From positions 1,786,263 to 1,850,262 of the forward strand of contig NZ_LT606951.1 of the NCBI RefSeq assembly GCF_900095205.1: a DNA stretch of 64,000 nt, given 5' to 3'. The DNA comes from Polynucleobacter necessarius (GTDB lineage: Bacteria; Pseudomonadota; Gammaproteobacteria; Burkholderiales; Burkholderiaceae). The position numbers were made by a program, and so were the translations under genes. Below, one piece after another: positions 50,888 through 61,586 of this stretch. Under the pieces are notes generated by a model that saw only the letters and a program-made list of their open reading frames with translations, ran no database searches and was not told the DNA's origin. Positions within the stretch are counted from its first letter, which is position 1. Each line of letters begins with the position of its first letter.

Positions 50888-51437
50888 ATCTCTTTAATAT
50901 ATCTAAGCAGTATTTAATAAGAGAAATGAGTAGCAACGATCCAAGCACATCGCCTACAAACATCACTAAAAAGTGACTTACGCTACCTGTATCCTCTAAA
51001 GTCATCGTAGCGAACCACCACTGATGTAGGCCTGCTGAGAGCAAGGCATAAATTAAAATACAAACAATCAGTTTTGGGAAATTCAGATTACTTAAATCAG
51101 GCTCAATACGAAGATTACTCAAGACAAAAATTCTAGCTAAGTAAGGCGCGAATCCAGAAATTAAGCCGATGCCAATACATAAAGTTAAGTCGTGCGGGAA
51201 TTCACCGAAATAGCTAATTAAAAATGAAGCTGCAGCAATTCCGATCGCTCCAGGAAGACCAAAAATCAAAGTAAGAAATAACCGTAAGCCAGCGGGCAAG
51301 TAAATCCAGTTCACTCCCAAACTAAATACCAATTGGTTGGTTAGCCAGTTATTGAAATAAAAAAGAAGTGCGTACGCCATCAGACTAATGACACAACCAA
51401 TAAGCCACTCTGAAGTAATTGTGAGTAATTTAGACAT
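50868..51437 (-). CDS. hypothetical integral membrane protein
   Basis: 189 residues with five or six hydrophobic helices and short charged loops. The stretch [29 protein letters not shown] loosely resembles the start of MASE1-type sensory membrane domains, but there is no signalling domain. I do not recognise the function. It converges with trpC and is read away from the MarR-like remnant. A dyad at 51462-51477 lies just upstream of its start and could control it. Confidence 0.65.
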   Translation of the reverse strand: MSKLLTITSEWLIGCVISLMAYALLFYFNNWLTNQLVFSLGVNWIYLPAGLRLFLTLIFGLPGAIGIAAASFLISYFGEFPHDLTLCIGIGLISGFAPYLARIFVLSNLRIEPDLSNLNFPKLIVCILIYALLSAGLHQWWFATMTLEDTGSVSHFLVMFVGDVLGSLLLISLIKYCLDILKRSKKTAH

Positions 51438-51461
51438 TGGAGTTATTGAGGTTTACATTTG

Positions 51462-51477
51462 ATTGACGCTCGTCAAT
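51462..51477. promoter_or_regulatory. perfect operator-like dyad ATTGACG-CT-CGTCAAT
   Basis: Seven-base arms around two bases, 25 bases before the start codon of the minus-strand membrane protein and about 70 bases before the MarR-like remnant. MarR-family proteins bind such short dyads in the intergenic region next to their own gene. A second smaller dyad TTAGCT-CAAA-AGCTAA lies at 51510-51525. Confidence 0.4.
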
Positions 51478-51547
51478 TGCTAAAGGCGACTATTAGAAAT
51501 ACACTGATGTTAGCTCAAAAGCTAATATTAGATTGCTACTACAACTT

Positions 51548-51897
51548 ATGCCAATTACGCAAAATTCTCCCATATTAAGTTTCTCAACTTAATCGACACC
51601 TTAGATCGAATCAATCCAGGCAAGAAGCTGGATTGCATAGAAGAGGGCTTACTCGATAAGGTAGTTTCTTCCGCTCATACCAATCAACCTATCTTAGTTG
51701 GCGACCTGATTTCACTCACAGAGCTAGGCTCGCAAGCAACCTTGCATGGTCGCCTTAAAAATCTTAGCGCCCTGGGCTATATCAAAATGGCAGCGAATGC
51801 AGATAGTCGCAAAAAAGAAGTGTTGCCCACCAAGATGGCCCTGAAACGTTATGAAGAACTTTCCAAGTGTTTAGAGGAGGCAGTCAAAACGACTTAA
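51548..51897 (+). pseudogene. MarR-like winged-helix regulator remnant
   Basis: A long frame ending at TAA 51897 reads HIKFLNLIDTLDRINPGKKL, then LVGDLISLTELGSQATLHGR, then LKNLSALGYIKMAANADSRK and KEVLPTKMALKRYEELSKCL. The SQATLHGRLKNL helix and DSRKKEVLPT wing look like a MarR-type DNA-binding domain. This frame has no start codon; the only ATG (51548, MPITQN) is in another frame, so a small indel near 51555-51570 is likely. Because no normal start exists, automatic gene finders would miss it. An untypical start codon is the alternative. Confidence 0.55.
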
Positions 51898-51919
51898 GCA
51901 CTACGATGATTCCTTATTG

Positions 51920-51957
51920 AATAAACAAAAATTCCTGAAAAGGGCTTTTTGTTTATT
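51920..51957. terminator. bidirectional rho-independent terminator
   Basis: AATAAACAAAAA (51920-51931) pairs perfectly with TTTTTGTTTATT (51946-51957) around a 14-base loop. It sits between the end of the MarR-like remnant and the end of ychF, which converge. A/T-rich stem, so moderate strength. Confidence 0.6.
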
Positions 51958-51970
51958 AAGAAGAGTCGTC

Positions 51971-53065
51971 TTATACGTTAAATAAGAAGTTTAAGACGTC
52001 ACCATCCTTGACGATGTATTCCTTACCTTCTGCGCGCATTTTGCCAGCCTCCTTAGCTCCCGCTTCCCCCTTGAACTTCACAAAGTCCTCGTAAGAAATT
52101 GTCTGCGCACGAATAAAGCCACGCTCAAAGTCAGTATGAATGACACCAGCTGCTTGGGGGGCTGTATCACCTACGCAGATAGTCCATGCCCGAACTTCTT
52201 TAACTCCTGCGGTGAAATACATCTGCAAGCCCAGCAAGGAATAACCCGCCCGAATAACACGATCTAAGCCTGGCTCATCCATACCTAAATCTGCCAAAAA
52301 CTCAATTTTGTCAGCATCATCTAAGTCAGCAATTTCTGCCTCAATAGCGGCGCAAACAGCCACAACTGGAGCATTCTCTTTAGCAGCATGTTGCTTCACC
52401 GCCTCAAGATGAGGATTGTCAGAAAAGCCATCTTCTTTCACGTTTGCAACATACATGGCAGGCTTTGCGGTAATCAAGCACAAGGGCTTAATTAATAACT
52501 TTTCATCGTCACTGAGATTTAAGCTACGAACTAGTAAAGCGGAATCCAAATGTGCTTGAATCTTAGTCAGAGCAGTTACCAAGGCGGCCGCCTCTTTGTC
52601 ATTACCAGACTTAGCTGCTTTAGTGGAGCGATTTAAAGTTTTCTTGACCGTAGCTAAGTCAGATAAGGCCAATTCAGTATCAATGACCCCGATATCCGCA
52701 ATCGGATCGATTTTTCCTGCAACGTGAATGACGTTTGGATCCTCGAAACAACGCACCACATGGGTAATAGCGTCAGTTTCGCGAATATTCGCCAAAAACT
52801 GGTTGCCAAGACCCTCACCTTTTGATGCTCCGGCAACAAGGCCAGCAATGTCGACAAACTCAACAGCTGCCGGCAGGATGCGCTCAGGCTTCACGATCTC
52901 AGCCAATGCGGCTAGACGAGGGTCAGGGACCTCAACAACACCTACATTGGGCTCAATCGTGCAGAAAGGATAGTTTTCTGCTGCGATTCCAGCCTTGGTA
53001 AGCGCATTAAAGAGGGTAGATTTGCCGACATTAGGCAGGCCAACGATGCCACATTTCAAAGACAT
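51971..53065 (-). CDS. ychF: redox-regulated ATPase YchF (Obg-like)
   Basis: 364 residues. G1 motif [18 protein letters not shown]3-like [20 protein letters not shown], and the C-terminal TGS-like domain ([34 protein letters not shown]). A ribosome-associated P-loop protein of the Obg family that hydrolyses ATP rather than GTP. Convergent with the MarR-like remnant; divergent from the UbiH-like gene 40 bases away. Confidence 0.96.
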   Translation of the reverse strand: MSLKCGIVGLPNVGKSTLFNALTKAGIAAENYPFCTIEPNVGVVEVPDPRLAALAEIVKPERILPAAVEFVDIAGLVAGASKGEGLGNQFLANIRETDAITHVVRCFEDPNVIHVAGKIDPIADIGVIDTELALSDLATVKKTLNRSTKAAKSGNDKEAAALVTALTKIQAHLDSALLVRSLNLSDDEKLLIKPLCLITAKPAMYVANVKEDGFSDNPHLEAVKQHAAKENAPVVAVCAAIEAEIADLDDADKIEFLADLGMDEPGLDRVIRAGYSLLGLQMYFTAGVKEVRAWTICVGDTAPQAAGVIHTDFERGFIRAQTISYEDFVKFKGEAGAKEAGKMRAEGKEYIVKDGDVLNFLFNV

Positions 53066-53105
53066 GCCTGTATTATAAATGCACTTGTTTCGATATCATC
53101 GAGTT

Positions 53106-54380
53106 ATGTCAGAAGTTCATACAAATCTACCTTTCAGACCACTAACCCCATCCCTCCAAAATAAGACCGCTGACGTGGTAGTGGTTGGCGGAGGCATTGT
53201 GGGTAAGGCTTGTGCCCTGGGGCTTGCTCAGTCAGGACTTCAGACTATTGAAATTGCCCCTGATTTGGGGCAAAGCATCCCCAGTCCGCAGGGCAGTCAT
53301 TGGGGGCAGAGAATTTACGCGTTTTCACCGAGCACCCAAAAATTACTAGCCCAACTTCAAATTTGGGATGCAATAGATCATGGTCGGCTACAGACGGTCA
53401 GAGATATGCGGATCTATGGCGACAGGGGCGGAAAAGAAGATTACCTTCATCTGTCTGCATTTGAAGCAGGCACACCACAACTTGCTTGGATTGGTGAATC
53501 CGACTTAATTGAGCACACCATTGATCAGGCTTCTCGTTTTCAAAATAAATTAGAGCGTATAAGTGATGTTGTAAAAAAGGTTAATGTTGACTCCGAAAAA
53601 ACTGCCCTGCATTTAAAAAACGGCGGAACAATCAGCGCGAAATTAATCATCGCAGCTGATGGCGCAAACTCTCCAATTCGCAATGAGCTTGGGATTACAG
53701 TCAGCGAAGAGAGTTATGCACAAAGTGCTGTGGTTGCCAATTGGTCATGCGCTTACCCTCATCTAAAGACCGCTTTTCAATGGTTCTTACCCGGTGGTGA
53801 TATTGTTGCCATGCTGCCATTACCTGGAAAACAAGTTTCCATGGTTTGGTCCACCTCGCCTGAGAATACGGCAGATTTATTAAAGTTAAGCCAAACACAA
53901 TGGGCAGATCAATTTGCATTTATTGCTAATGGAGCAATTCTGAAACAGCTAGGTGAACTCAAGCTGTACTCAATTCCAATTGCCTTCCCATTAAGAAAAA
54001 TTCGCGCCGAGCGTTTTATTGGTCCTGAAGCCTCTCCGAAAGTTGTGCTGATCGGAGATGCGGCACATGTCATGCATCCGCTGGCTGGTCAAGGCCTGAA
54101 TCTAGGTCTACGAGATGTAGCGGTGCTGCTAAATACTCTGAGCAAGAGAGAATCCTTTCGTCAGCCAAATGATCTAGTGTTGCTACGACGTTATGAACGA
54201 CAACGGCAGGGAGATACCAGCGCACTCTTATGGGTCACCGATAAGCTAAAGAAATTATTTTCTGCGACTAGCAATACAAAGCGCCAACTTCGCAACTGGG
54301 GACTAGATCTTGTGAATAAAAGCCATTTTATAAAACAGCGCTTAATTGAACGCGCTTTGGGAGAAATTGGTTTTGAATAA
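53106..54380 (+). CDS. UbiH/UbiF/VisC/COQ6-family FAD-dependent hydroxylase
   Basis: 424 residues from ATG 53106 (MSEVHTNLPF). FAD-binding VVVVGGGIVGKACALGLAQSG, the middle LIIAADGANSPIRNELGI, and the GDAAHVMHPLAGQGLNLGLRDV motif diagnostic of this family. Members hydroxylate the ubiquinone ring; which position cannot be told from sequence alone. It would complement coq7 elsewhere in this window. Overlaps the start of the next gene. Confidence 0.88.
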   Translation: MSEVHTNLPFRPLTPSLQNKTADVVVVGGGIVGKACALGLAQSGLQTIEIAPDLGQSIPSPQGSHWGQRIYAFSPSTQKLLAQLQIWDAIDHGRLQTVRDMRIYGDRGGKEDYLHLSAFEAGTPQLAWIGESDLIEHTIDQASRFQNKLERISDVVKKVNVDSEKTALHLKNGGTISAKLIIAADGANSPIRNELGITVSEESYAQSAVVANWSCAYPHLKTAFQWFLPGGDIVAMLPLPGKQVSMVWSTSPENTADLLKLSQTQWADQFAFIANGAILKQLGELKLYSIPIAFPLRKIRAERFIGPEASPKVVLIGDAAHVMHPLAGQGLNLGLRDVAVLLNTLSKRESFRQPNDLVLLRRYERQRQGDTSALLWVTDKLKKLFSATSNTKRQLRNWGLDLVNKSHFIKQRLIERALGEIGFE

Positions 54381-55089
54381 ATTGATGACTGCAATTGTAT
54401 TTATTGGGACCAGTTTATTTTGCATGAGTTCACTGCATGCCCAACAAGAACAGCAAGTAAAAACCGAAATACAAAAGAGGTTAGGTACTAACGCCAAAGT
54501 AAAAAGTGTTTCTCCAGCACCCGTCACTGGTCTGTATGAAGCATTGGTAAGTAACGATATTTTTTATACCGACGCTTCTGGAAGGTACCTCATTCGGGGT
54601 GAAATCATTGATCTCTCTACTGGTAAAAATATTACCGAACAAAGACAAGCCGACCTAAATCGAATTAAATGGAGTGATCTCACTCCAGCGAATGCCATCA
54701 AAAATGTACACGGCAATGGAAGCCGTCAACTAGCTATTTTTTCAGACCCAAATTGTGGCTATTGCAAGCGCCTAGAAAAATCATTGCAGCAATTAGATAA
54801 CGTCACGATCTACACTTATTTAATCCCAATTTTATCGTCTGATTCTGCGCAAAAGTCGAAACAAATTTGGTGCTCATCTGACCCCTATAAATCCTATATT
54901 GATTGGATGGTCAATGGCGTTGGGCCCAGTGGAAAAGGTGAGTGCAATACTCCACTTGATAAGAATTTAGCTTTTGCCAAAACATACGGAGTCACTGGAA
55001 CTCCTACCTTATTTTTTACGGATGGCAGTCGATTCCATGGGGCGGTACAAATTACTGATATCGAGAAAAAATTTAACTCACTGAAATAA
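54373..55089 (+). CDS. dsbC: periplasmic thiol:disulfide interchange protein (DsbC/DsbG family)
   Basis: 238 residues from TTG 54373, which has GGGAG about nine bases upstream and overlaps the previous stop; ATG 54385 is the alternative. Signal peptide NKLMTAIVFIGTSLFCMSSLHA, then a dimerisation domain and a thioredoxin fold with FSDPNCGYCKRLEK (CGYC active site) and the cis-proline TGTPTLFF. A disulfide isomerase in the periplasm that works with DsbD. A mature-region cysteine pair (WCSS and GECN) is also typical. Confidence 0.88.
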   Translation: MNKLMTAIVFIGTSLFCMSSLHAQQEQQVKTEIQKRLGTNAKVKSVSPAPVTGLYEALVSNDIFYTDASGRYLIRGEIIDLSTGKNITEQRQADLNRIKWSDLTPANAIKNVHGNGSRQLAIFSDPNCGYCKRLEKSLQQLDNVTIYTYLIPILSSDSAQKSKQIWCSSDPYKSYIDWMVNGVGPSGKGECNTPLDKNLAFAKTYGVTGTPTLFFTDGSRFHGAVQITDIEKKFNSLK

Positions 55090-55094
55090 ATACT

Positions 55095-56870
55095 ATGCGC
55101 TCTGCAGACTTACCTGCAATTCAATACACAGTCTGGCCAGCAGATCTTCACGCCCATCGCTTTCACGTTAAGCTGCATATTGCCAATCCCGACCCAAGCG
55201 GTCAGATTCTACAAATGCCTACTTGGATTCAAGGCAGTTATTTAATTCGTGATTTCAGTAAGCATATAGAGACAATTGAGGCTTATTCAACTTCTGGTGA
55301 AAAGAAAAAATTAGCCCTCGAACGTATTGACAATGACCAGTGGCGCTTACCGCCAAACAATGGTCCTGTGGAAATGCTAACGACTGTTTACGCTTTTGAT
55401 TCTTCAGTACGTGCAGCTTATCTTGATACTGAACGTGCGTTCTTTAATTCAACTAGTTTGTGCTTTGCCGTTAAGGGGCAAGAGCATTTGTCTTGCTCAC
55501 TAGCCATTACAACCACCAGAACTTGCATTTGCAAATCACTGGACCGTACAAACCACATTAAGAGCAGCCAAAACCGATAATCGTGGGTTTGGTTTTTATC
55601 TCGCACAAAATTATGACGATTTACTTGATCATCCAGTAGCCATGGGTGAATTTGAATTAGTGCAATGGAAATGTGATGGCGTACCTCACCGTATGGCAGT
55701 TCAAGGATGTAACCATATTGTTGATGCCAAACGTTTATCCCAGGACTTGCAGGCAATTTGCTCAGCCACTATTAATCTATTTGAACCAAAAACGAAGCAA
55801 GCTCTTTTTAAGGAATATCTTTTTTTAGCGAATGCTGTTTTAAATGGCTACGGTGGTCTCGAGCATCGTGATAGCACTGCATTACTCTGTAGACGAGATC
55901 AAATTCCCCAAGAAAATATTCTTTTTGAAGAATCTGCCTATAGGGAGTTTCTGGGACTATGTAGCCATGAATACTTCCATGCATGGCTAGTTAAGCGCAT
56001 ACAACCAAAAGCATTCCAGCCTTATGAGACCTATCTAAACGAAACCACACACGCTTACTCTGGGTATTTGAGGGCTTCACCAGCTACTACGATGACCTTC
56101 AGTTATTACGAAGCAAGCGAATTGATCTTAAAACGTATTTATTAAATCTGGTTGCAGACAATTGGAGCGCCATCTTACGCGGTCCTGGGCGGCACAAGCA
56201 GAGCTTAGCCGACAGCTCTTTTGATGCTTGGACCAAGTATTACCAAATAGATGAAAACACTCCCAATGCAGTTGTCAGTTATTACGGTAAAGGTGCATTA
56301 CTAGCATTGGGATTAGATTTGCAAATCCGCACATTCACAAAAAATTACCAATCTCTAGATGACTTAATGCGCTTACTTTGGAAAAAGCATGGGATTACCT
56401 TTGAGGGTCTTTCCGAAGATGGTCTAGACGATTTAGTTTTTGAATTGCTCGGCAATGGTTTTAATAAAATCTGGAGCGACATCAAGGCACGCTACATTTT
56501 TGGTGTTGAAGATATACCACTACAAAAATGGCTTAATACCAAGTTGATCTCTGTAGAAGAAAAATCTCAGACTGCATTAGCGAAATTAAAGCTTCGATTT
56601 GGAATGCGGCATACCGATGCTAATGGCTGGCTCAAGGTGACCCATGTACTCGATGGCGGCATTGCCCAAGCTGCTGGAGATCTCATCGTAAGTATCGATG
56701 GTCAGCGCGTCACGAGTGCACGCTGGGATAAAGTTCTGGGCAGTCTTGCCGAAAACGCACACATTCATATCACCTTCTTTCGAGATGATCTTGAACACGA
56801 ACGCATGGTATCGCTCCAAACAATTGCTGTGCCAACTCAATACAAATTAAAGTCTAAGAAAGAAGCTTAA
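55095..56870 (+). pseudogene. M61 family glycyl aminopeptidase with PDZ domain, two frameshifts
   Basis: Starts at ATG 55095 (YTVWPADLHAHRFHVKLHIA). One extra base near 55508 shifts the frame; PPELAFANHWTVQTTLRAAK and FGFYLAQNYDDLLDHPVAMG continue one frame over. The zinc motif SHEYFHAWLVKRI (HExxH) is intact. A second shift near 56052 (one base missing) moves to LLWVFEGFTSYYDDLQLLRS, which holds the third zinc ligand region and runs to 56870, ending with a PDZ-like domain (WLKVTHVLDGGIAQAAGDLI). Full length would be about 590 residues. M61 enzymes remove N-terminal glycine or alanine from peptides. Confidence 0.88.
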
Positions 56871-56876
56871 GAGAAA

Positions 56877-57632
56877 TTGAAGCCTCTATTTTCAAAGGAC
56901 GATATCCCAAGTGATTGGCGTGAATTATTAGGTGACTACTTCGAGTCAGCAGACTGGCAATTACTAGAAAGAAATTTACAATTTGTTTTAGATTCAGACC
57001 CCAACTTAGTCAGGCCTGAGCCGCAAAACTTTTTTAAAGCGCTAAAGCTTTGCTCGGTAAATTCAGTAAAGGTGGTTATTCTGGGACAAGATCCGTATCA
57101 CTCACCAGGATTAGCGCAAGGTCTAGCCTTTTCCATTCCAGCAGATATTGCAATTAACTCACGCGCATTTCCAAGCTCGCTACGGAACATTAGCAAGGCG
57201 CTTGCTTTGGAGGGCTTCGGTCAATTGCCCCATGGTGATCTGCATCATTGGGCAAAACAAGGGGTGCTACTTCTTAACACGGCTTTAAGTGTCAAATTGG
57301 GTAAAGCAGGAAGTCACACTAATTTAGGCTGGAAGAGCTTCATTGATTTCTTAATCAGCGCTCTCGCGAAGCAAAAACCCAATTTAGTCTGGATACTATG
57401 GGGCGGCCACGCTCAATCAAAGCTTGCCCTAATAAAAGACGGTATAGATCAATATATTTTGCAATCCTCCCATCCATCTGGCTTGGGGGTCTACAAAACA
57501 GATAAACCATTTTTACAGCCTGGAGGAAAGGATAGTTGTAGACACTTCACGGTTACTAACAAATGGTTAACGAGTCATAAACTGACCCCCATTCAGTGGG
57601 TAAAAAACGCACAAACTGACTTATTTAGCTAA
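56877..57632 (+). CDS. ung: uracil-DNA glycosylase
   Basis: 251 residues, TTG start 6 bases after the M61 remnant. Catalytic water-activating motif VVILGQDPYHSPGLAQGLAFS (Asp72), LLLNTALSVKLGKAGSH and the DNA-intercalating region SHPSGLGVY. The last is usually HPSPLS; here Pro is Gly, as occurs in some relatives, while the catalytic His and the Leu are kept. Removes uracil from DNA. Full length and apparently functional, a repair gene retained despite genome decay. Confidence 0.93.
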   Translation: MKPLFSKDDIPSDWRELLGDYFESADWQLLERNLQFVLDSDPNLVRPEPQNFFKALKLCSVNSVKVVILGQDPYHSPGLAQGLAFSIPADIAINSRAFPSSLRNISKALALEGFGQLPHGDLHHWAKQGVLLLNTALSVKLGKAGSHTNLGWKSFIDFLISALAKQKPNLVWILWGGHAQSKLALIKDGIDQYILQSSHPSGLGVYKTDKPFLQPGGKDSCRHFTVTNKWLTSHKLTPIQWVKNAQTDLFS

Positions 57633-57875
57633 AGCAGCAAAAATACTGCCCACCGCGCACGCCGCAAAAATAGCGCTAGCCCATTCCAGAATTTGACCTG
57701 ACTGGAAAAAACCCCAAAATTGTCCTAAATAGGAGCTGACAGCGGCAGCCATAAACCCAAGCAGCAGGGCAATGAAAACCTTTCCGAGCTTAGACCCCTT
57801 GGATGATCCTGGGTAAAAAATCCAAGCCGATACCCCAGATATACCCCCAGTCACTAGAAAAGCCAAAAACCCCAT
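57621..57875 (-). CDS. small membrane protein (GlsB/YeaQ/YmgE-like)
   Basis: 84 residues with three hydrophobic, glycine/alanine-rich segments: [20 protein letters not shown], then [19 protein letters not shown], then [17 protein letters not shown]. Size, topology and small-residue spacing resemble transglycosylase-associated/YeaQ family stress membrane proteins, but the match is loose. Its 3' end overlaps ung by 12 bases; it is divergent from hemA. Confidence 0.65.
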   Translation of the reverse strand: MGFLAFLVTGGISGVSAWIFYPGSSKGSKLGKVFIALLLGFMAAAVSSYLGQFWGFFQSGQILEWASAIFAACAVGSIFAALAK

Positions 57876-57918
57876 TCATACCCCCATTAATACCGCCATC
57901 AAATCTATAATCGCCATT

Positions 57919-59235
57919 ATGAAGTTGTTAACCCTTGGCATCAATCATCACACAGCGCCGGTAGCCATTCGGGAAAAAGTCGCCTTTGACCCTGAATTTC
58001 TTCAAGAAGCGTTACACGATCTTCGCCAATATTTGGTTGGCGCGAATCACGCTGGGCTGCCAGAAGCTACGATTTTATCGACTTGCAACCGAACTGAACT
58101 CTATTGCGCCGCCAATGATGAAAGTGCCGCAGGACTCCTCCATGAAGCTACTTTTGATTGGTTAGCTAAAACACAACAATTAGCTCCAAGCAGCCTTGAG
58201 CCACATATTTACTCTTTGCCACAATCTGATGCAGTACGCCACGCATTTAGAGTTGCGTGTGGATTAGATTCCATGGTCATTGGTGAAACCCAAATTCTGG
58301 GGCAAATGAAAGATGCGGTTCGTACTGCAAATGATGCTGGCGTTTTAGGGACCTACCTGAACCAGCTCTTCCAAAAAACCTTTGCAGTTGCTAAAGAGGT
58401 CCGTGGCTCTACCGAAATTGGTGCGCACTCTATATCAATGGCAGCAGCTTCCGTTCGTCTCTCAGAACGCATTTTTGAAAAAATTTCTGATCAGCGAATT
58501 TTATTCATTGGTGCAGGCGACATGATTACCCTGTGTGCAACTCATTTTGTTGCACGTAAGCCGAAGAATGTTGCTATCGCAAATCGCACCATTGAACGCG
58601 GTCAAGAACTTGCAGATTCTATTTCGGCACAAGACGTGCAAGCTGAGTCATTCAAGCTCTCTGAATTACCGAGCCGCTTACATGAATTCGACATCATTGT
58701 TTCTAGTACAGCATCATCATTACCCATCATTGGCTTAGGCATGGTAGAAAGTGCACTTAAACAGCGCCGCCACAAACCGATGGTGATGATTGATTTGGCA
58801 GTACCTAGAGACTTCGAGCCTGAAATTTCTAGGCTGGATGATATTTATCTCTACACAGTAGATGACTTGGGAGTCATGATTCAAACTGGCGCCAACTTGC
58901 GTCAGACAGCAGTAAGTCAAGCTGAGGTCATCATCGAAGATCGCGTCGGCAATTTCATGCATTGGATGCAAGCACGCAATGCTGTTCCACTCATTCAAGA
59001 TATTCAGCAACAAGGTGAGCGCCTACGACAACTGGAACTAGAACGTGCAATGAAGCGCCTGATGCGTGGGGATGATCCCCAAGAGGTACTAAATGCCATG
59101 GCTCAAGGCCTAACAAATAAATTTCTGCATGGCTCACTCCATGCTTTGCAACATTCTAATGGTGCCGAGCGCGACGTCTTGATTAAGCTGTTACCTAAAT
59201 TATTCGCCTCACATCCAAAGCCAGAAGACCATTAG
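57919..59235 (+). CDS. hemA: glutamyl-tRNA reductase
   Basis: 438 residues. Active-site cysteine at residue 56 in [11 protein letters not shown]-terminal [24 protein letters not shown]-like region [17 protein letters not shown], and NADPH-binding [16 protein letters not shown]. First step of C5 heme synthesis from glutamyl-tRNA. It is directly followed by prfA with no gap, a common pairing. Confidence 0.97.
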   Translation: MKLLTLGINHHTAPVAIREKVAFDPEFLQEALHDLRQYLVGANHAGLPEATILSTCNRTELYCAANDESAAGLLHEATFDWLAKTQQLAPSSLEPHIYSLPQSDAVRHAFRVACGLDSMVIGETQILGQMKDAVRTANDAGVLGTYLNQLFQKTFAVAKEVRGSTEIGAHSISMAAASVRLSERIFEKISDQRILFIGAGDMITLCATHFVARKPKNVAIANRTIERGQELADSISAQDVQAESFKLSELPSRLHEFDIIVSSTASSLPIIGLGMVESALKQRRHKPMVMIDLAVPRDFEPEISRLDDIYLYTVDDLGVMIQTGANLRQTAVSQAEVIIEDRVGNFMHWMQARNAVPLIQDIQQQGERLRQLELERAMKRLMRGDDPQEVLNAMAQGLTNKFLHGSLHALQHSNGAERDVLIKLLPKLFASHPKPEDH

Positions 59236-60315
59236 ATGAAGCCCAGCATGCGAGCTAAGCTAGACCACCTCGATACACGCTTAGCCGAACTTAATTCCCT
59301 TTTAACATCCGAAGAAGCCACTAAAGATATGGATTCTTATCGGAAACTCACGCGTGAACATTCTGATATTGCAACTGTAGTGGAGCAATTTAGTTTGTAT
59401 AAGCAAGCTGAGGCAGATGCTCAAGCGGCAGAAGAAATGCGCAAAGATCCTGAAATGAAGGATTTTGCAGATGATGAGCAAAAACAGGCTTTAGCCACCA
59501 TGGAGGCTCTTGAAGGTACATTACAAAAGCTATTGCTTCCAAAAGATGAAAACGATGAACGAAACGTCTTCCTAGAAATTCGTGCGGGGACCGGTGGCGA
59601 TGAAAGCGCCCTTTTTGCCGGCGATCTCCTGCGAATGTATACCCGCTTCGCCGAACGTCAAGGCTGGAAGGTGGAAGTCGTCAGTGCCGCCGAATCTGAT
59701 TTAGGCGGTTACAAAGAGGTTGTATTGCGTCTTGTTGGTCAGTCAGTCTACTCTCGTCTTAAATTTGAATCAGGCGGCCATCGCGTACAACGAGTTCCGC
59801 AAACGGAGACTCAGGGTCGCATTCATACTTCCGCCTGCACCGTAGCTGTGATGCCAGAGGCTGATGAACTTGAAGCAGTCAAAATCAATCCAGCAGAACT
59901 GCGTATTGATACTTTCAGAGCATCTGGCGCTGGTGGCCAGCATATTAATAAAACTGACTCTGCAGTTCGCATCACCCATTTACCCACTGGCACAGTTGTT
60001 GAATGCCAAGATGATCGCAGTCAGCACCGTAACCGCGAACAGGCGATGAAAGTATTGGTTTCTCGCATCATGGATGCCCGTGAGCGCGAAAAGCATCAAT
60101 TAGAAGCGCAGAATCGCAAATCTTTAATTGGCTCTGGTGATCGCAGCGATCGCATCCGTACTTATAACTTTCCACAGGGACGCATTACTGATCACCGCAT
60201 CAACCTGACCCTCTACAAGATTGATGCCATGATGGATGGCGACATAGATGATTTATGTAACGCCCTCGCATCCGAACATCAAGCGGAGTTGCTTGCAGCA
60301 CTAGGCGATAACTAA
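59236..60315 (+). CDS. prfA: peptide chain release factor 1
   Basis: 359 residues. GGQ motif at 233-235 in [18 protein letters not shown], and the codon-recognition region [20 protein letters not shown] with the PxT tripeptide (PQT). Releases peptides at UAA and UAG codons, so it also acts at the premature stops found in this window. Starts right after hemA and ends 3 bases before prmC. Confidence 0.98.
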   Translation: MKPSMRAKLDHLDTRLAELNSLLTSEEATKDMDSYRKLTREHSDIATVVEQFSLYKQAEADAQAAEEMRKDPEMKDFADDEQKQALATMEALEGTLQKLLLPKDENDERNVFLEIRAGTGGDESALFAGDLLRMYTRFAERQGWKVEVVSAAESDLGGYKEVVLRLVGQSVYSRLKFESGGHRVQRVPQTETQGRIHTSACTVAVMPEADELEAVKINPAELRIDTFRASGAGGQHINKTDSAVRITHLPTGTVVECQDDRSQHRNREQAMKVLVSRIMDAREREKHQLEAQNRKSLIGSGDRSDRIRTYNFPQGRITDHRINLTLYKIDAMMDGDIDDLCNALASEHQAELLAALGDN

Positions 60316-60318
60316 ACC

Positions 60319-61188
60319 ATGAATGGAAATCTTAGCCTGCGCTCTTTATTAAATCATTCTGCGCTTGCTACCTCTGAGGCAAAGATTCTCATGGCTTACA
60401 TTCTCGAGAAACATTATCAACTTCCCCGCTCTGCCCTATTATCGCGGGATAATATGCAATTGCATCCAGAAGCAATGGAGAATTGGCAAAACCTTGAATC
60501 CAGACGATTGGCTGGGGAGCCGATAGCCTATCTCGTTGGCAAGCGAGGATTTCATAATATCGAGCTCTATGTTGCCCCTGGCGTTCTCATTCCGCGTCCT
60601 GAAACTGAGTTGCTAGTTGAAATCGGCTTACGCGAAATTAAGCGCATTCGCAATTCAACAACTGTTCTCGATTTGGGGACGGGCTCAGGTGCAATTGCTC
60701 TAGCTATTGCCCATGATGCACCTCAGGCTATAGTGACTGCCACCGATCAATCGCCCGAGGCTTTGGACATTGCCAAAATAAACGCTCAGCAATTAAAGAT
60801 GGTATCCCGTGTTCGGTTCATTCAGGGGAGCTGGTACGAACCCTTGGATGCTCACGCCTCTTTTGACATCATCCTCAGTAACCCGCCCTATATTGCGGCA
60901 CAGGATGCCCATCTAAGTCAAGGCGACCTCCGTTTTGAACCATTTTCAGCCCTTACTGACCAAGGTAATGGTCTGTCTTGCATAGAAATCATTATTTCTG
61001 GGGCTTTAGGCCATCTCAATTCCAACGGTCTCATTGCCATTGAGCATGGCTTTGATCAGTCCGATGCCGTAGTTACCCTCTTGAAGCTGGCAGGCTTTCA
61101 CGATATCCAAACCCATCAAGATTTTGCCGGTCATTACCGTGTAGCTTCTGGCAAAAAAATAGACGGGAATAACCTTTTTCCGCATTAA
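60319..61188 (+). CDS. prmC: release factor glutamine methyltransferase
   Basis: 289 residues. SAM-binding VLDLGTGSGAIALAIA and the substrate motif SNPPYIAA (NPPY at 188-191), with GVLIPRPETELLVE before them. Methylates the GGQ glutamine of release factors; its position behind prfA matches its job. Confidence 0.97.
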   Translation: MNGNLSLRSLLNHSALATSEAKILMAYILEKHYQLPRSALLSRDNMQLHPEAMENWQNLESRRLAGEPIAYLVGKRGFHNIELYVAPGVLIPRPETELLVEIGLREIKRIRNSTTVLDLGTGSGAIALAIAHDAPQAIVTATDQSPEALDIAKINAQQLKMVSRVRFIQGSWYEPLDAHASFDIILSNPPYIAAQDAHLSQGDLRFEPFSALTDQGNGLSCIEIIISGALGHLNSNGLIAIEHGFDQSDAVVTLLKLAGFHDIQTHQDFAGHYRVASGKKIDGNNLFPH

Positions 61189-61257
61189 GTCTTAAAATCA
61201 ATCAATACCAATTTGCCAGCTGTCTTTGAAAAAAGACCGCCTTACTAGGAAAAATTT

Positions 61258-61566
61258 ATGGATACCCAAACCCAAATTAAAGAAATTATTACCAGCCACC
61301 CTGTTGTGTTGTTTATGAAGGGAACGGCACAATTTCCACAGTGTGGATTCTCAGGCAACGCAATTAATATTTTGCGTGCTAGTAGTGTGGAAAAACTGCA
61401 TACCGTTAATGTTTTAGAAGATGCTGAAATTCGTCAAGGTATCAAAGAATATGCCAATTGGCCTACTATTCCGCAACTCTATATCAACGGTGAATTTATC
61501 GGTGGCTCGGACATCATGACTGAAATGTTTCAGTCAGGTGAACTCCAAAAGCTTGTTAAAGCTTAA
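61258..61566 (+). CDS. grxD: monothiol glutaredoxin (Grx4 type)
   Basis: 102 residues. Single-cysteine CGFS active site at residues 29-32 ([12 protein letters not shown]), KGTAQFPQ before it, [17 protein letters not shown] after it. These proteins carry 2Fe-2S clusters with BolA or deliver them to client proteins. AGGAAAAA precedes the start. Follows prmC by 69 bases. Confidence 0.96.
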   Translation: MDTQTQIKEIITSHPVVLFMKGTAQFPQCGFSGNAINILRASSVEKLHTVNVLEDAEIRQGIKEYANWPTIPQLYINGEFIGGSDIMTEMFQSGELQKLVKA

Positions 61567-61586
61567 TAAATCTTGACCTGCTTTCT

